This document shows, piece by piece, positions 16,271-24,618 of a stretch of 64,000 bases of DNA (the first letter of the stretch is position 1; each line of letters opens with the position of its first letter). A model generated the notes under the pieces. The model did not search any database, was not told where the DNA came from, and saw only the letters and a list, made by a program, of their open reading frames with translations. The position numbers and the translations under genes are program-made. Source of the DNA: Halorubrum sp. BOL3-1 (GTDB taxonomy: Archaea > Halobacteriota > Halobacteria > Halobacteriales > Haloferacaceae); NCBI RefSeq assembly GCF_004114375.1, contig NZ_CP034692.1, forward strand, positions 2,542,001 through 2,606,000, written 5' to 3'.

Positions 16271-16966
16271 TCACGACTCCTCGGGACGCCCCTCCGCGAG
16301 TTCCCGCCAGCCGGTCGCCTCGTCGATCCGCGCGAACGCCTCGCGCTCGGCCGGTCCGCCGCAGCGGTCGACCACGTCGGCGAAGTACCGGAGCCGGTCG
16401 AGCAGTTCCTCGGTGTCGAACGTCGGTACGTTCAACCGCGAGGCGGCCACCGTGGCGTCGACGACCGCGCCGAAGCCCCGGTTCACCGTCGGCACGCGCT
16501 CGGTCGCGACCGCCGACTCGACCGGGTCCAACTCCCACGTCCGGATCGTCGTGTCACCCTCGGTCTCGGCTGCGACCGCCTCGACGCGGACCTCGACCCA
16601 CGCGTCGGCGCTCGGCAGCACCGCCTCGTCGGTTTCTCTGATCGTGAGCGCCGCGTCCACGAACGTCCGCGGATCGACGGTGAACTGCACCACGCCGCCC
16701 CCGCGCTCGGTGAAGTTCCGCCAGGTTCGGGTGCGCCCGTAGGTCCGCGCGGTGACCGTGTCCTCGGGGGTGTCCGGCGCGTGAATCCCCAGTGCCGCGG
16801 CGTTCCACCGGTCGTTCGGTCCCAGCGTCGTCACGACGGACTCGGTGACGCCACGGAGCGGTACCGGCCAGCCCTCGGGGACGACGCCGGCCGGGTCGGT
16901 CCGTTCGGTCGAGCCGTCGGTCGGGTTGGTCCGTTCGGTCGAGCCGTCGGCCGGGTCCGGCGTCAC
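16271..16966 (-). CDS. DUF447 family protein (flavin-reductase-like fold)
   Basis: 231 residues from a GTG whose sequence GTGA overlaps the stop of the gene upstream. After a 35-residue linker, PLRGVTESVVTTLGPNDRWNAAALGIH starts the DUF447 domain, then ARTYGRTRTWRNFTERGGGVVQFTVDPRTFVDAAL, features of a split-barrel FMN-binding fold. The C-terminal helical part ends RIDEATGWRELAEG. It is the last of four coupled genes starting with cofD, so a flavin or F420-related role is plausible but unproven. The linker contains a 30-base tandem duplication (16891-16950). Confidence 0.82.
   Translation of the reverse strand: MTPDPADGSTERTNPTDGSTERTDPAGVVPEGWPVPLRGVTESVVTTLGPNDRWNAAALGIHAPDTPEDTVTARTYGRTRTWRNFTERGGGVVQFTVDPRTFVDAALTIRETDEAVLPSADAWVEVRVEAVAAETEGDTTIRTWELDPVESAVATERVPTVNRGFGAVVDATVAASRLNVPTFDTEELLDRLRYFADVVDRCGGPAEREAFARIDEATGWRELAEGRPEES
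16891..16950 (-). repeat. 30-base tandem duplication in the DUF447 linker
   Basis: Two adjacent 30-base units (16891-16920, 16921-16950) differ at two positions and encode DGSTERT-type ten-residue repeats in the disordered N-terminus; a recent slippage event that keeps the frame. Confidence 0.8.
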
Positions 16967-17934
16967 GGCGCCACCTCCGCGCCGCGCCGGAGCGCGACGA
17001 ACAGCGCCGCACAGGTGAGGTCGGCGGTCGTCCCCGGGTTGATTCCCTCGGCGACGAACGCCTCCGCCAGCGACTCGGCGGCGTCGAGGTCGGCCCCGTG
17101 GACGGTGTCGCGATCGACCGCGTCGACGCTCCCGACCGCCCCCGTCGCGTCCTCCTCGTCCGGTTCGAGGACCGCCCGCGCTCGCGCGCTCGCCTCGCGA
17201 GCCGTCTCGGCCCCACGCGTCGACGCGACGAGGGTGTCCGGCTCCGCGGCGAGCAGTCCAAGGAACGCCCGCGCGGCCCGGTCTGCGAGCGGTCCCTCGT
17301 CGGCCAGGATCCACTCGGTCGCGCGGAACGTCCGCGGGAACCCCTCGACCCACTCCGCGGCGTTGCGGTCGGGGACGCGCTCCGGGTCGTCGGGGTCGGC
17401 CGACAGCGCCAGCACGTCGCGCAGCGTAGCCCCGCGCTCGCGGAGCGCAGGCTCGGCGTCACTCCCGCGCCGCACGTCGAGGTCGTCCGCGCCCGCCGGC
17501 GGGTCGTCGACCGCGACATCGACGGTCTCGAACGCCCGGTAGAAGGCGACCGCGTCGTCGACGGTCGCGGCCCGACAGACCGCGTCGACGCCGGCGGGCG
17601 AGCAGTCGCGGTCGGGGTCCGCGGTCGCGCGGACTAACGGCGTCAACAGCAGCAGACAGCCGAACTGTGTGTTCGTGCCGGCGCGCGCGGCCATCCCTTC
17701 CACGGCGCGCTCGAAGGCGTTACCGACCGCGACCGTCTCGCCCGCCGCCAGTTCGAGTCCGGGCCGAGCGCCGACGGCGCCCCCGAGGAACGACTCGAAC
17801 CGCAGGTCGTCGAGGTCGCGGCGGCGGTCGACGTTCCCCGGCTTCGGCGTCCCGGAGACCTCCAACAGGAGCGCGAGCGTCGCGTCGTCGACGGGGCCGG
17901 TAGCGCCCGTGTCCCGGCGTTCGCGACGTGTCAC
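16963..17934 (-). CDS. Triphosphoribosyl-dephospho-CoA synthase-like protein (CitG family)
   Basis: 323 residues. The LLLEVSGTPKPGNVDRRRD start contains the family's SxxPKPGNVD active-site motif, followed by GTNTQFGCLLLLTPL and the C-terminal EGINPGTTADLTCAALFV motif. Bacterial CitG makes the prosthetic group of citrate lyase, but no citrate lyase or malonate decarboxylase gene is present, so the archaeal substrate is probably a different nucleotide. It starts at GTG, overlapping the gene upstream by four bases, and overlaps DUF447 by four at its end. Confidence 0.82.
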   Translation of the reverse strand: MTRRERRDTGATGPVDDATLALLLEVSGTPKPGNVDRRRDLDDLRFESFLGGAVGARPGLELAAGETVAVGNAFERAVEGMAARAGTNTQFGCLLLLTPLVRATADPDRDCSPAGVDAVCRAATVDDAVAFYRAFETVDVAVDDPPAGADDLDVRRGSDAEPALRERGATLRDVLALSADPDDPERVPDRNAAEWVEGFPRTFRATEWILADEGPLADRAARAFLGLLAAEPDTLVASTRGAETAREASARARAVLEPDEEDATGAVGSVDAVDRDTVHGADLDAAESLAEAFVAEGINPGTTADLTCAALFVALRRGAEVAP

Positions 17935-18788
17935 GGTTGCGCCTCCGCTTCCGGCTCCGCGCCGCCGTCGCGGTCGCGTAGCGCTCCAGTCCGCCAGTCG
18001 GAGACGGCGTCCGCGACGCGCGCGAGGACGGGCGGCTCCTCCGTCGGGCGGCCGACGCTCACCGCGTCGGCGCCGCGGGCCGCGTACTCCGCGACCGTCT
18101 CCCGGCCGCGAACGCCGTTGTTGGCGACGAGTGTCAGGTCGGCGAGCTCGTCCTCCTTGTCCGCCTCGTCGATCGCTGCCGCGACCCCACCGACGACCGC
18201 CTCCGAGTCCATCGCGTCGACGTGGATCCAGTCCGCGCCGGCCCCAGCGACGGTCTCCGCGGCCGCGACGAGGTCGATGCCGGGGACCTCAGCGCGGACC
18301 TTCACGCTCGTCGTCGCGCCCGTCTCGACCGCGGCGGCGACGTACCGCGCCAGGCGGTCCGGATCGCCTAGGAGCGACTCGCCGCAGCCGACCGCGCGCA
18401 GCTCCGGCTGCCGGCAGTGGGCGTTGACCTCGCAGACCGCGTCGCGGTCGGCGCAGATCTCGGCGGCCTCGCGGACCGGTTCCGGGGTCGCGCTCCGGAC
18501 GTTGATCCCCGCTCGAACCGGCGCGTCGGCCGCCGCGACCGCGTCGAGCTGCTCGGCGACGAACGCGAGCGGATCGGCCGGGAGGAACTCCTCGCGCCCG
18601 CGGGCGACTAGGTCGCGGGCGGCGGCGCGGCTGGCCGGGTCGAGCGCGACGCCGCCGAGCAGCGCGACGCTGACGTGTTCCGCGGCGTTTCGCGCCCACT
18701 CGGCGTCCGCGGCGCCGCTGAGACTCGCGGCGACGAGGAACGGCTCATCGCCAGCTGGCGCGTCGGTTCCGTCGTCGCTCCGGCTCAC
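17931..18788 (-). CDS. tRNA-dihydrouridine synthase-like protein (archaeal MJ0144-like)
   Basis: 285 residues from the GTG at 18788 (overlap with the cofD stop); longer upstream readings are shadows of cofD. FMN-barrel features: [19 protein letters not shown] start, [12 protein letters not shown] with a Cys at the position of the Dus catalytic cysteine, TSVKVRAEV, and the C-terminal [17 protein letters not shown] and GADAVSVGR phosphate-binding parts. It is shorter than true Dus proteins and appears to lack the tRNA-binding helical domain, so the substrate may not be tRNA. Position beside cofD suggests an F420- or flavin-linked role. Confidence 0.75.
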   Translation of the reverse strand: MSRSDDGTDAPAGDEPFLVAASLSGAADAEWARNAAEHVSVALLGGVALDPASRAAARDLVARGREEFLPADPLAFVAEQLDAVAAADAPVRAGINVRSATPEPVREAAEICADRDAVCEVNAHCRQPELRAVGCGESLLGDPDRLARYVAAAVETGATTSVKVRAEVPGIDLVAAAETVAGAGADWIHVDAMDSEAVVGGVAAAIDEADKEDELADLTLVANNGVRGRETVAEYAARGADAVSVGRPTEEPPVLARVADAVSDWRTGALRDRDGGAEPEAEAQP

Positions 18789-19822
18789 TCCGCACCCTCC
18801 CGCGGCTGCGCCGCGTCCGCCGAGTCGGGACCGATGGCCTCCAACGCGCGTTCGCAGGCGTGGGCGACGCGCTCGGCGTCGTCGCCGTCGTCGATCCGCG
18901 TGTCGGTACGCTCGACGTACCGGTCGAGTCCGGTCGGGTCCGCCTCGTCGAGGACGAACGCGTCCGCGAAGGGGTACGCCGCCGCGACGCCCGCGGTCGA
19001 CGGGTCGCGGCCGACCCCCTCCATCAGCGCCGCGGCCGGTCCGGAGAACACCTCGTCGCCCACGAACGGCGAGACGGCGACGACGGGCGTTTCCCTGAGC
19101 GCGCGCTCGAAGCCGGGGAGCGCCAGCATCGGGCCGAGGCTCGTCACGGGGTTCGACGGGCCAATCACGACCGGGTCGGCGAGCGCCTCGCGCACGGCGT
19201 CGGTCGGCTCGGCATCCTCGGCCCCCCGGAACTCTACGTCGGCGACCGGCGGCTCGCCCCGGCGAGCGACCCAGTACTCTTGGAAGTGGATCGTCTCGCC
19301 CGCCTCCGTGTGGATCAGCGTCGCGACCGGGTCGTCGGACATCGGGAGGAGGTCGACGTTGAGGTCGAAGGCGTCCGCGAGGACCCGGACCGCCTCGGTG
19401 AGCGTGCGCCCCTCGTCGAGCAGGCTCGTGCGCGTGAGGTGGACCGCGCGGTCGCGGTCTCCGATCTCTATGAACTCCCCGACCGCAGAGAAGCGCCGCC
19501 AGCGCGCGATCTCGCGGCCGGCGGTCTGTGCCGCGTCGCCGAGGTACCGGGGGACCGTTTCGAGTTCGACCGCGTCCGCGAGCCGGCGCAGCTCGTTGTG
19601 GGTCGCGGTCGTGTCCCCGTCGATCCCCCACCACGTCTCCCGGTCCAACACTCCGCCCCCGGCGAACAGCACGGTGTCGACGTCCGGGCAGACGAGGTGG
19701 CCGCCGATCTCGACGTCGTCGCCCGTGTTGGCGACGACCGTTGTCTCGGTTGGGTCCCACACCCGAGCCGCGCCGTCGAGGAGCTTCGGCGTGCCCGTCC
19801 CTCCGGCGAGGAAGGTTACCAT
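18785..19822 (-). CDS. cofD: 2-phospho-L-lactate transferase (F420 biosynthesis)
   Basis: 345 residues from the ATG at 19822; upstream in-frame sequence is non-coding. The start [19 protein letters not shown] is the family's dinucleotide-binding loop, followed by [19 protein letters not shown] and [20 protein letters not shown]. CofD joins an activated phospholactate-type unit to Fo, giving dehydro-F420-0 or F420-0. It begins a run of four genes joined by 4-bp stop/start overlaps, so all four are probably translated in a fixed ratio. Confidence 0.95.
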   Translation of the reverse strand: MVTFLAGGTGTPKLLDGAARVWDPTETTVVANTGDDVEIGGHLVCPDVDTVLFAGGGVLDRETWWGIDGDTTATHNELRRLADAVELETVPRYLGDAAQTAGREIARWRRFSAVGEFIEIGDRDRAVHLTRTSLLDEGRTLTEAVRVLADAFDLNVDLLPMSDDPVATLIHTEAGETIHFQEYWVARRGEPPVADVEFRGAEDAEPTDAVREALADPVVIGPSNPVTSLGPMLALPGFERALRETPVVAVSPFVGDEVFSGPAAALMEGVGRDPSTAGVAAAYPFADAFVLDEADPTGLDRYVERTDTRIDDGDDAERVAHACERALEAIGPDSADAAQPREGAE

Positions 19823-19969
19823 ACCGACGCAAGGCGACGCCCGAATTTGTATCCTCGCCTCTGTGGGCAACCCAGCGAGCCGGAGTCCGAGACCGGAGCG
19901 CACACAGCCCACCTATAAGCGAACGACGACGCCAGCCCGACCTTCACCGTCGGCGCGTGCCTGCGAGCG

Positions 19970-20235
19970 GCCGACAGGCCGCGAGCCAGCACGCGCGAGG
20001 GAGTCGCTGGCCCCGGAGCGAAGCGGAGGGTGCCAGCGACGAGGCTGGGGAGGCGTGAGGCTGCGGTTACTGCGCGGTGCGGGGCGGGAATCGAAGGGGC
20101 AGTCGGGAGGCGGACGCAGGCGAAGTAAGCACTGGAAGGAGCGAGCGCAGCGAGCGACTGAAGCGCGCAACGAGCGTGCGTCCGCCTCCCGGCTGGGGCT
20201 TCGGAGGAGTCCGTGTCGATCGGTGATTTGCGAAC
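19970..20235 (+). repeat. Dispersed structured repeat, locus B (long form)
   Basis: Between the divergent cofD and MazG genes. Two stems are visible. Stem 1: GTCGCTGGC at 20003-20011 pairs with GCCAGCGAC at 20032-20040 around the loop core GGAGCGAAGCGGAG. A conserved segment GAGGCTGGGGAGGCGTGAGG follows. Stem 2: 20100-20118 pairs over 19 bases (one G-U) with 20177-20195, flanked by CGAAGGGG and GGGGCTTCG, which extend the stem around a purine internal loop. The 3' arm is the GGCTGGGGCTTC motif seen at all four loci. No protein gene is credible in 19,823-20,349. Confidence 0.72.
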
Positions 20236-20349
20236 AGACGGCCCCGTTGAAATTCGATTTTTAGACCCCGTCTCGCCTGAAACAGCCGAGAGATGAGGGG
20301 AAAACCCGTCAATAGCTACTTCTATAAATTGGCCTTCGAACATCGAAAT

Positions 20350-20664
20350 ATGACCGAGGAGTTCGACAAGCTGGTTCGAGACGAGGTCCCGAGGATCATC
20401 GAACAAAACGGAGAAACACCGATCACACACTCCGCTGAGGGTGACAAATACTCCGAACGACTGGACGAGAAATTAGCTGAGGAAGTAACGGAATACCTGG
20501 AGAATGGTGAGGTTGAGGAATTGGCGGATGTCCTGGAGGTGCTCCACGCCATACGAGAAGAGCGAGGCGTTTCCCTCGAATCCCTACGGGATAAGCGGAG
20601 ACAGAAAGCCGAACGAAGGGGCCGTTTTGACGAGGGAATCGTTCTCGAACGGGTCGAACGGTGA
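20350..20664 (+). CDS. MazG-like / phosphoribosyl-ATP pyrophosphohydrolase-fold protein
   Basis: 104 residues from the ATG at 20350. MTEEFDKLVRDEVPRIIEQNG is the signature start of small all-alpha NTP pyrophosphohydrolases, followed by KLAEEVTEYLENGEVEELADVLEVLHAI with the ExxE...ExxD metal-binding pattern. Such proteins hydrolyse nucleoside triphosphates, often non-canonical ones. The gene is visibly less GC-rich than its neighbours and sits alone beside a dispersed repeat, suggesting lateral acquisition. A 57-base in-frame extension upstream is rejected on family length. Confidence 0.85.
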   Translation: MTEEFDKLVRDEVPRIIEQNGETPITHSAEGDKYSERLDEKLAEEVTEYLENGEVEELADVLEVLHAIREERGVSLESLRDKRRQKAERRGRFDEGIVLERVER

Positions 20665-20787
20665 GTATCCTACACTGAGCTCGGGGTTGTGAAACTACCA
20701 ACTGTTGAGGATTTCAACAGAGCCGAACAGAGACGATATCGTCAGACCGAGCCACCCGAATCCCGGAGGACGCCCCCACGCAGTTAT

Positions 20788-21684
20788 TTACCTATCAGCG
20801 ATGCTCGTCTGCATCCCCTCTGTATTAAACGCGCTCCCGGCCTCGTCGTCCCCGAGAACGATAACGCCAGCACCCGACCCGGTGATCGACGCGAACTCCT
20901 CGATCGCTCGGTCTGCCGCCGCCTGCGCCCCGATCCCGTCGTCCAGATACCCGACCGCCCGCCGCGAGAGCGTCACGCGCGCGATGTCCTCGCCGGCGCC
21001 CGTCGCGCTCGCGCCGCCGACCTCGGTACAGAAGAATCCGGACCCGACCTGCGGCACGTCGCCGACGCGCCCGGCGAGCGCGAACGAGCGACCGCCGGTG
21101 GAGGTCACCGCCGCGAACGTCTCGCCGTCGGTCGCCACCGCGCCGACCGTGTCGTGGTCGGGCGCGGCGTCCTTGTCGCCTGTTTCCCCCGCCTGATCGT
21201 CTCCCGAACCGAACCGCGAGGCGAGCCAGTCGAGGTGGTCGCGGGGACCGCCCCGGGGCGGGTCCTCCGCCTCGTAGCGCTCCCGCTTCTCGTCGGTGAG
21301 CAGGTCGACGCCCGTGTCGACCCCGAAGTCGGCCGCCAGATCGGCCGCGTGTTCGCCGGAGACGAAGACGTGCGGCGTCTCCGAGCGGACGACGCGGGCG
21401 ACGCTCGCCGCGTGTTCGACACCCGGCATCGAGCAGGCCGCGCCGATCTCGCGGTCCGAGGTCATCACGCCCGCGTCGGTGCGGACGACGCCGTCCGACT
21501 GGACCGCGCCGCCGACGCCCGCGTTGAACCGCTGGTCCGATTCGAGGACGCCGACCGCGGACTCCACCGCGTCGAGCGGCGTCGCGCTCTCGGCACCGGT
21601 CGCGGCCGCCTCGTCGAGGACCGCCTGTCTGGGCTCCGGGTCGTCCGGGGCGCCGCCGGCGCCGCCGTGAACGATGACTCGCAT
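20788..21684 (-). CDS. Isoaspartyl peptidase / L-asparaginase (Ntn-hydrolase type)
   Basis: 298 residues from the ATG at 21684. The start MRVIVHGGAGGAP, RFNAGVGGAVQSDGVVRTDAGVM and HDTVGAVATDG identify the plant-type asparaginase family. The precursor cleaves itself before the Thr of DTVGAVA, which becomes the nucleophile (about residue 180); TSTGG and GDVPQVGSGFF line the site. The likely role is degrading isoaspartyl dipeptides or asparagine. A loop of about 30 residues before the cleavage site (DDQAGETGDKDAAPDHD) is acidic and disordered. Confidence 0.92.
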   Translation of the reverse strand: MRVIVHGGAGGAPDDPEPRQAVLDEAAATGAESATPLDAVESAVGVLESDQRFNAGVGGAVQSDGVVRTDAGVMTSDREIGAACSMPGVEHAASVARVVRSETPHVFVSGEHAADLAADFGVDTGVDLLTDEKRERYEAEDPPRGGPRDHLDWLASRFGSGDDQAGETGDKDAAPDHDTVGAVATDGETFAAVTSTGGRSFALAGRVGDVPQVGSGFFCTEVGGASATGAGEDIARVTLSRRAVGYLDDGIGAQAAADRAIEEFASITGSGAGVIVLGDDEAGSAFNTEGMQTSIADR

Positions 21685-21811
21685 ACCGGTGGCTCCCGCG
21701 GCGGCCACATAAGCGTCCGGAAGCCGGCGACGAGCGCGGTGTCGGCCTCTCTCGCCACCTCGCCTCGACGCCGCAAGACCTATTCCCGACGCTGGGCGAC
21801 TCGGGAGCACC

Positions 21812-23389
21812 GTGACGACAGCCGATCCCGCGGGCGGCTCCGGCCGCTCGGGCCTCGTCTCCCGATTTCCCGCCTCCCGCTTCCGCGCCGCGCTCCGCCG
21901 CCGGATCGGAATCGACGCCCGCGCGCTCGCGGCGTTCCGGGTCGCGCTCGGCGTCGTCCTCCTCGTCGACCTCGCGCTCCGCGCGCGGAACCTGACGGCC
22001 TTCTACGCTGACGCCGGCGTCCTCCCGCGCGCGACGCTCGCAGGGGCGTACCCGCTCGGCGCCCGGCTCTCGCTTCACGCCCTCTCCGGCGAGCCGCGGG
22101 CCGTCGCGTTGCTGTTCCTCGTCGCCGCCCTCGCCGCCCTCGCGCTCGCGGTCGGCCATCGGACCCGGGTCGCGACCGCGGTCTCGCTGGTCCTGCTCGC
22201 GTCGCTTCAGGCGCGGAACCCCTTCGTCCTCAACGCCGGCGACACCCTCCTCCTCCAGCTGCTCGGCGCCGGACTGTTGTGCCCGCTCGGCGCGCGCTGG
22301 TCGCTCGACGCGGTCCGACGCCGCGGCGACGCGGCACCGTCGGAACCGACGGGCGAAGACGGACTCGACGGCGTCGCGGCCGACCGGGTCACCGCCGCGG
22401 CCGACCGCGTCGCCGGTCCGGCCTCGGCGCTCCTCCTGACGCTCGTGGTCGTGGTGTACGTCTCCAACGCGGTCGAGAAGCTCCGCGGGACGGCGTGGCC
22501 CGCGGGGGAGGCCGTCGAGCGCGTCTTCCGACTCACCTACCTCCACGGCCCGCTCGGCGGACTCGCCCCCGAGTGGTCCGCGCTGCTCTCCGCCGCAACT
22601 TACGGGTGGCTCGCGCTGCTCGTCGCCGCTCCGCTGCTGATCGCGGCCGCCGGTCGGGTCCGGGCGGCGCTCGCGGGGACGCTCCTCGCGGCGCACCTCT
22701 CGATGGCCTTCACGCTTCAGATCGGCGTCTTCTCCGCGATCTCCGCGGCCGCGCTGCTGCCCTTCCTCCCCCCGTTCGTCTGGGACCGGGTTGAGGGCAC
22801 GGTCGCTCCGGCGGCCGGTCGGCTCCGCTCCGTCGCGGCCCGTCGGTCTTCCGTCGCGATCCCACCGACGGGGAGCGGATCAAGCCGGGCCCTCCGCGAC
22901 CGCGCCGCCGCCGCGGTCCCGGCCGTCGCCGCGGTCCTCCTCGTCGCGCTCGTCGCGTGGAACGGGATGGCACTCGGGGTCGTCGAGGCGCCCGACCCGG
23001 TCGCGTCGGTGTCGGACCCGACCGAGGGGGGCTGGGACATGTTCGCGCCGGACCCACCCTCGACCGACGCGCTCGTGTTGGCGACCGCGACGACCGCCGG
23101 CGGCGACCGGATAGACGCCCTGTACGGCGACCGCGTCGCGCGCGACCGGCCCCCCTCCGACGCCCGCGCGTATCCCACCGCTCGCTGGCGAAAGTTCCTC
23201 ACGCTGCTCGCGGACGACCCCGACCCGGCCCGCGTCGACCCGGTCCTCGCGCGCTTCTGTGACCGCGCGGGAACGCTCGCGGGCGACGAACCGATCGAGT
23301 CGGCGTCGCTCTCGGCGGTCGCGGTCGACGTCGAGACCGGCGAGACGCGGGTCGACGAACTCGGAACGCGCGAGTGCCATCCGACCTGA
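21812..23389 (+). CDS. HTTM-domain membrane protein (gamma-carboxylase-like)
   Basis: 525 residues from a GTG. The domain starts RIGIDARALAAFRVALGVVLLVDLALRARNL and continues through about eight membrane helices, with ERVFRLTYLHGPLGGLAPEWSALLSAA resembling the HTTM domain of vitamin-K-dependent gamma-carboxylase-like proteins. A further helix near 365-385 is followed by a soluble domain of about 120 residues (GGWDMFAPDPPSTDALVL) that probably lies outside. No enzymatic activity is established for archaeal members. Confidence 0.85.
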   Translation: MTTADPAGGSGRSGLVSRFPASRFRAALRRRIGIDARALAAFRVALGVVLLVDLALRARNLTAFYADAGVLPRATLAGAYPLGARLSLHALSGEPRAVALLFLVAALAALALAVGHRTRVATAVSLVLLASLQARNPFVLNAGDTLLLQLLGAGLLCPLGARWSLDAVRRRGDAAPSEPTGEDGLDGVAADRVTAAADRVAGPASALLLTLVVVVYVSNAVEKLRGTAWPAGEAVERVFRLTYLHGPLGGLAPEWSALLSAATYGWLALLVAAPLLIAAAGRVRAALAGTLLAAHLSMAFTLQIGVFSAISAAALLPFLPPFVWDRVEGTVAPAAGRLRSVAARRSSVAIPPTGSGSSRALRDRAAAAVPAVAAVLLVALVAWNGMALGVVEAPDPVASVSDPTEGGWDMFAPDPPSTDALVLATATTAGGDRIDALYGDRVARDRPPSDARAYPTARWRKFLTLLADDPDPARVDPVLARFCDRAGTLAGDEPIESASLSAVAVDVETGETRVDELGTRECHPT

Positions 23390-23390
23390 A

Positions 23391-23436
23391 TCGGCGTGAC
23401 GCTCGCCGGTCTCTCGGCGTGACGCTCGCCGGTCTC
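23391..23436 (+). repeat. Perfect 23-base tandem duplication
   Basis: Two identical adjacent units, 23391-23413 and 23414-23436, starting TCGGCGTGACGCTCGCCGG, directly after the HTTM stop codon. Confidence 0.9.
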
Positions 23437-23460
23437 GCCGCGGATCGGCGACGGTCGGCC

Positions 23461-23467
23461 GTTTATT
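23461..23467 (+). promoter_or_regulatory. TATA-like box of the glycosyltransferase gene
   Basis: GTTTATT 25-31 bases before the GTG at 23492; it supports GTG as the start of a leaderless mRNA. Confidence 0.5.
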
Positions 23468-23491
23468 TCCCCGGAGCGCGAACCCTCCGTC

Positions 23492-24520
23492 GTGATTCGT
23501 TCCGACTCGGAGACCGGGGCGCTCCCGACACCCGTGTCCGTGTTGCTCCCCACGGTCCGCTGGACGGACGCCTGCGACGAGGTGGCGGCCCAGCTGCGCG
23601 ACCCCGAGGCGTTCGGCCGCGGGGAGTCCGCCGCCGGCGCCGAACGCGGTGACCGCGCCAACCGCGCCGATGCTCCGCCCACAGACGAACTGCTCGTGAT
23701 CTGCGACTCCCCGGACGACCCCGTCGCGGACCGCCGCGGCGACCTCCCGCCCCGGGTCCGGGTCGTGATCGCCGGCGAGCCGGAGGGATGTTCGGGGAAG
23801 GCGAACGCGATAGCGGTCGGAATGGAGGCGGCGGAACACGACCGAGTCCTCTGGACCGACGACGATTTCCACCACCCGTCGGACTGGGTCGCGACGCTGG
23901 ACGCCGACTACGAGCGTCGGGGGCCGACCACGGAGGTCCCGGTGTTCCTCGGGCTCGACCCCCTCTCCCGGCTGTTCGAGCCGGCGTACGTGATCGGCGG
24001 GACGCTCGCGGTCTCCGCCGGGGGAATCGCGTGGGGCGGCGCGGTGATCTTCGAGCGCGACGACCTCCGTGACGGGGAGGCCGCGTTCCTGCGCGACCTC
24101 CGACGGACCGTCAGCGACGACGGGACGCTCACCGAACACCTCGACGTGACCGCCGTCGACCGGACGCGACGCGTCGCCGCCGGCGGGTCGCTTCGCGGGT
24201 CGCTGGAGCGGTTCGTCCGCTTCCTGGCGATCACGCGCTACCACGCGCCGGTGGCGACCGCGTTTAACGTTGCCTTCGGCGTCGCGATGGCAGCGCTCTG
24301 TCTGCTCGCGCCGGTCGCGGGCGTGGCGCTCGTCACCGCGGCCGCGGGCGCCGCCTACGCCCGGTTCGGGATCCGGCGCGCGACGTTCCTGCTCGCGGCG
24401 CCCGGCGCGCTGCTCGCCCCGCCGCTCATGGCGTACGCCCTCGCCCGCCGAACCTTCGTCTGGGGCGGCCGACGCTACCGCTGGCGGTCGATGTTCGACG
24501 TCTCCGTCGAGCCGGTCTGA
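23492..24520 (+). CDS. Family 2-like membrane glycosyltransferase
   Basis: 342 residues. A GT-A fold at about 10-235 has VSVLLPTVRW at the start, GCSGKANAIAVGMEAAEHDRVLWTDDDFHHPSDWV with a DDD metal site, and GGAVIFERDDL. Three C-terminal hydrophobic segments (about 255-320) anchor the enzyme. The layout resembles ceramide-glucosyltransferase-type (GT21) enzymes, suggesting transfer of a sugar to a lipid carrier at the inner membrane face. The donor and acceptor are unknown, and no other glycan gene is adjacent. Confidence 0.83.
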   Translation: MIRSDSETGALPTPVSVLLPTVRWTDACDEVAAQLRDPEAFGRGESAAGAERGDRANRADAPPTDELLVICDSPDDPVADRRGDLPPRVRVVIAGEPEGCSGKANAIAVGMEAAEHDRVLWTDDDFHHPSDWVATLDADYERRGPTTEVPVFLGLDPLSRLFEPAYVIGGTLAVSAGGIAWGGAVIFERDDLRDGEAAFLRDLRRTVSDDGTLTEHLDVTAVDRTRRVAAGGSLRGSLERFVRFLAITRYHAPVATAFNVAFGVAMAALCLLAPVAGVALVTAAAGAAYARFGIRRATFLLAAPGALLAPPLMAYALARRTFVWGGRRYRWRSMFDVSVEPV

Positions 24521-24618
24521 GGGGCGAGAGCCGAGAGAAAGCCGATAAACGGCGCGAGCGAGCGGCTCTCACGGAAAACGGCAGGCACTTTAGGGGGCCA
24601 CAAGAATCCACGTCCGTT

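Noticed and set aside
18675-20264. 529-codon plus-strand open frame
   Set aside because: Antisense of cofD continuing into the structured repeat; the cofD frame has clear family motifs.
20825-22696. 623-codon minus-strand open frame
   Set aside because: Shadow of the asparaginase and HTTM genes with Arg-rich, non-acidic composition.
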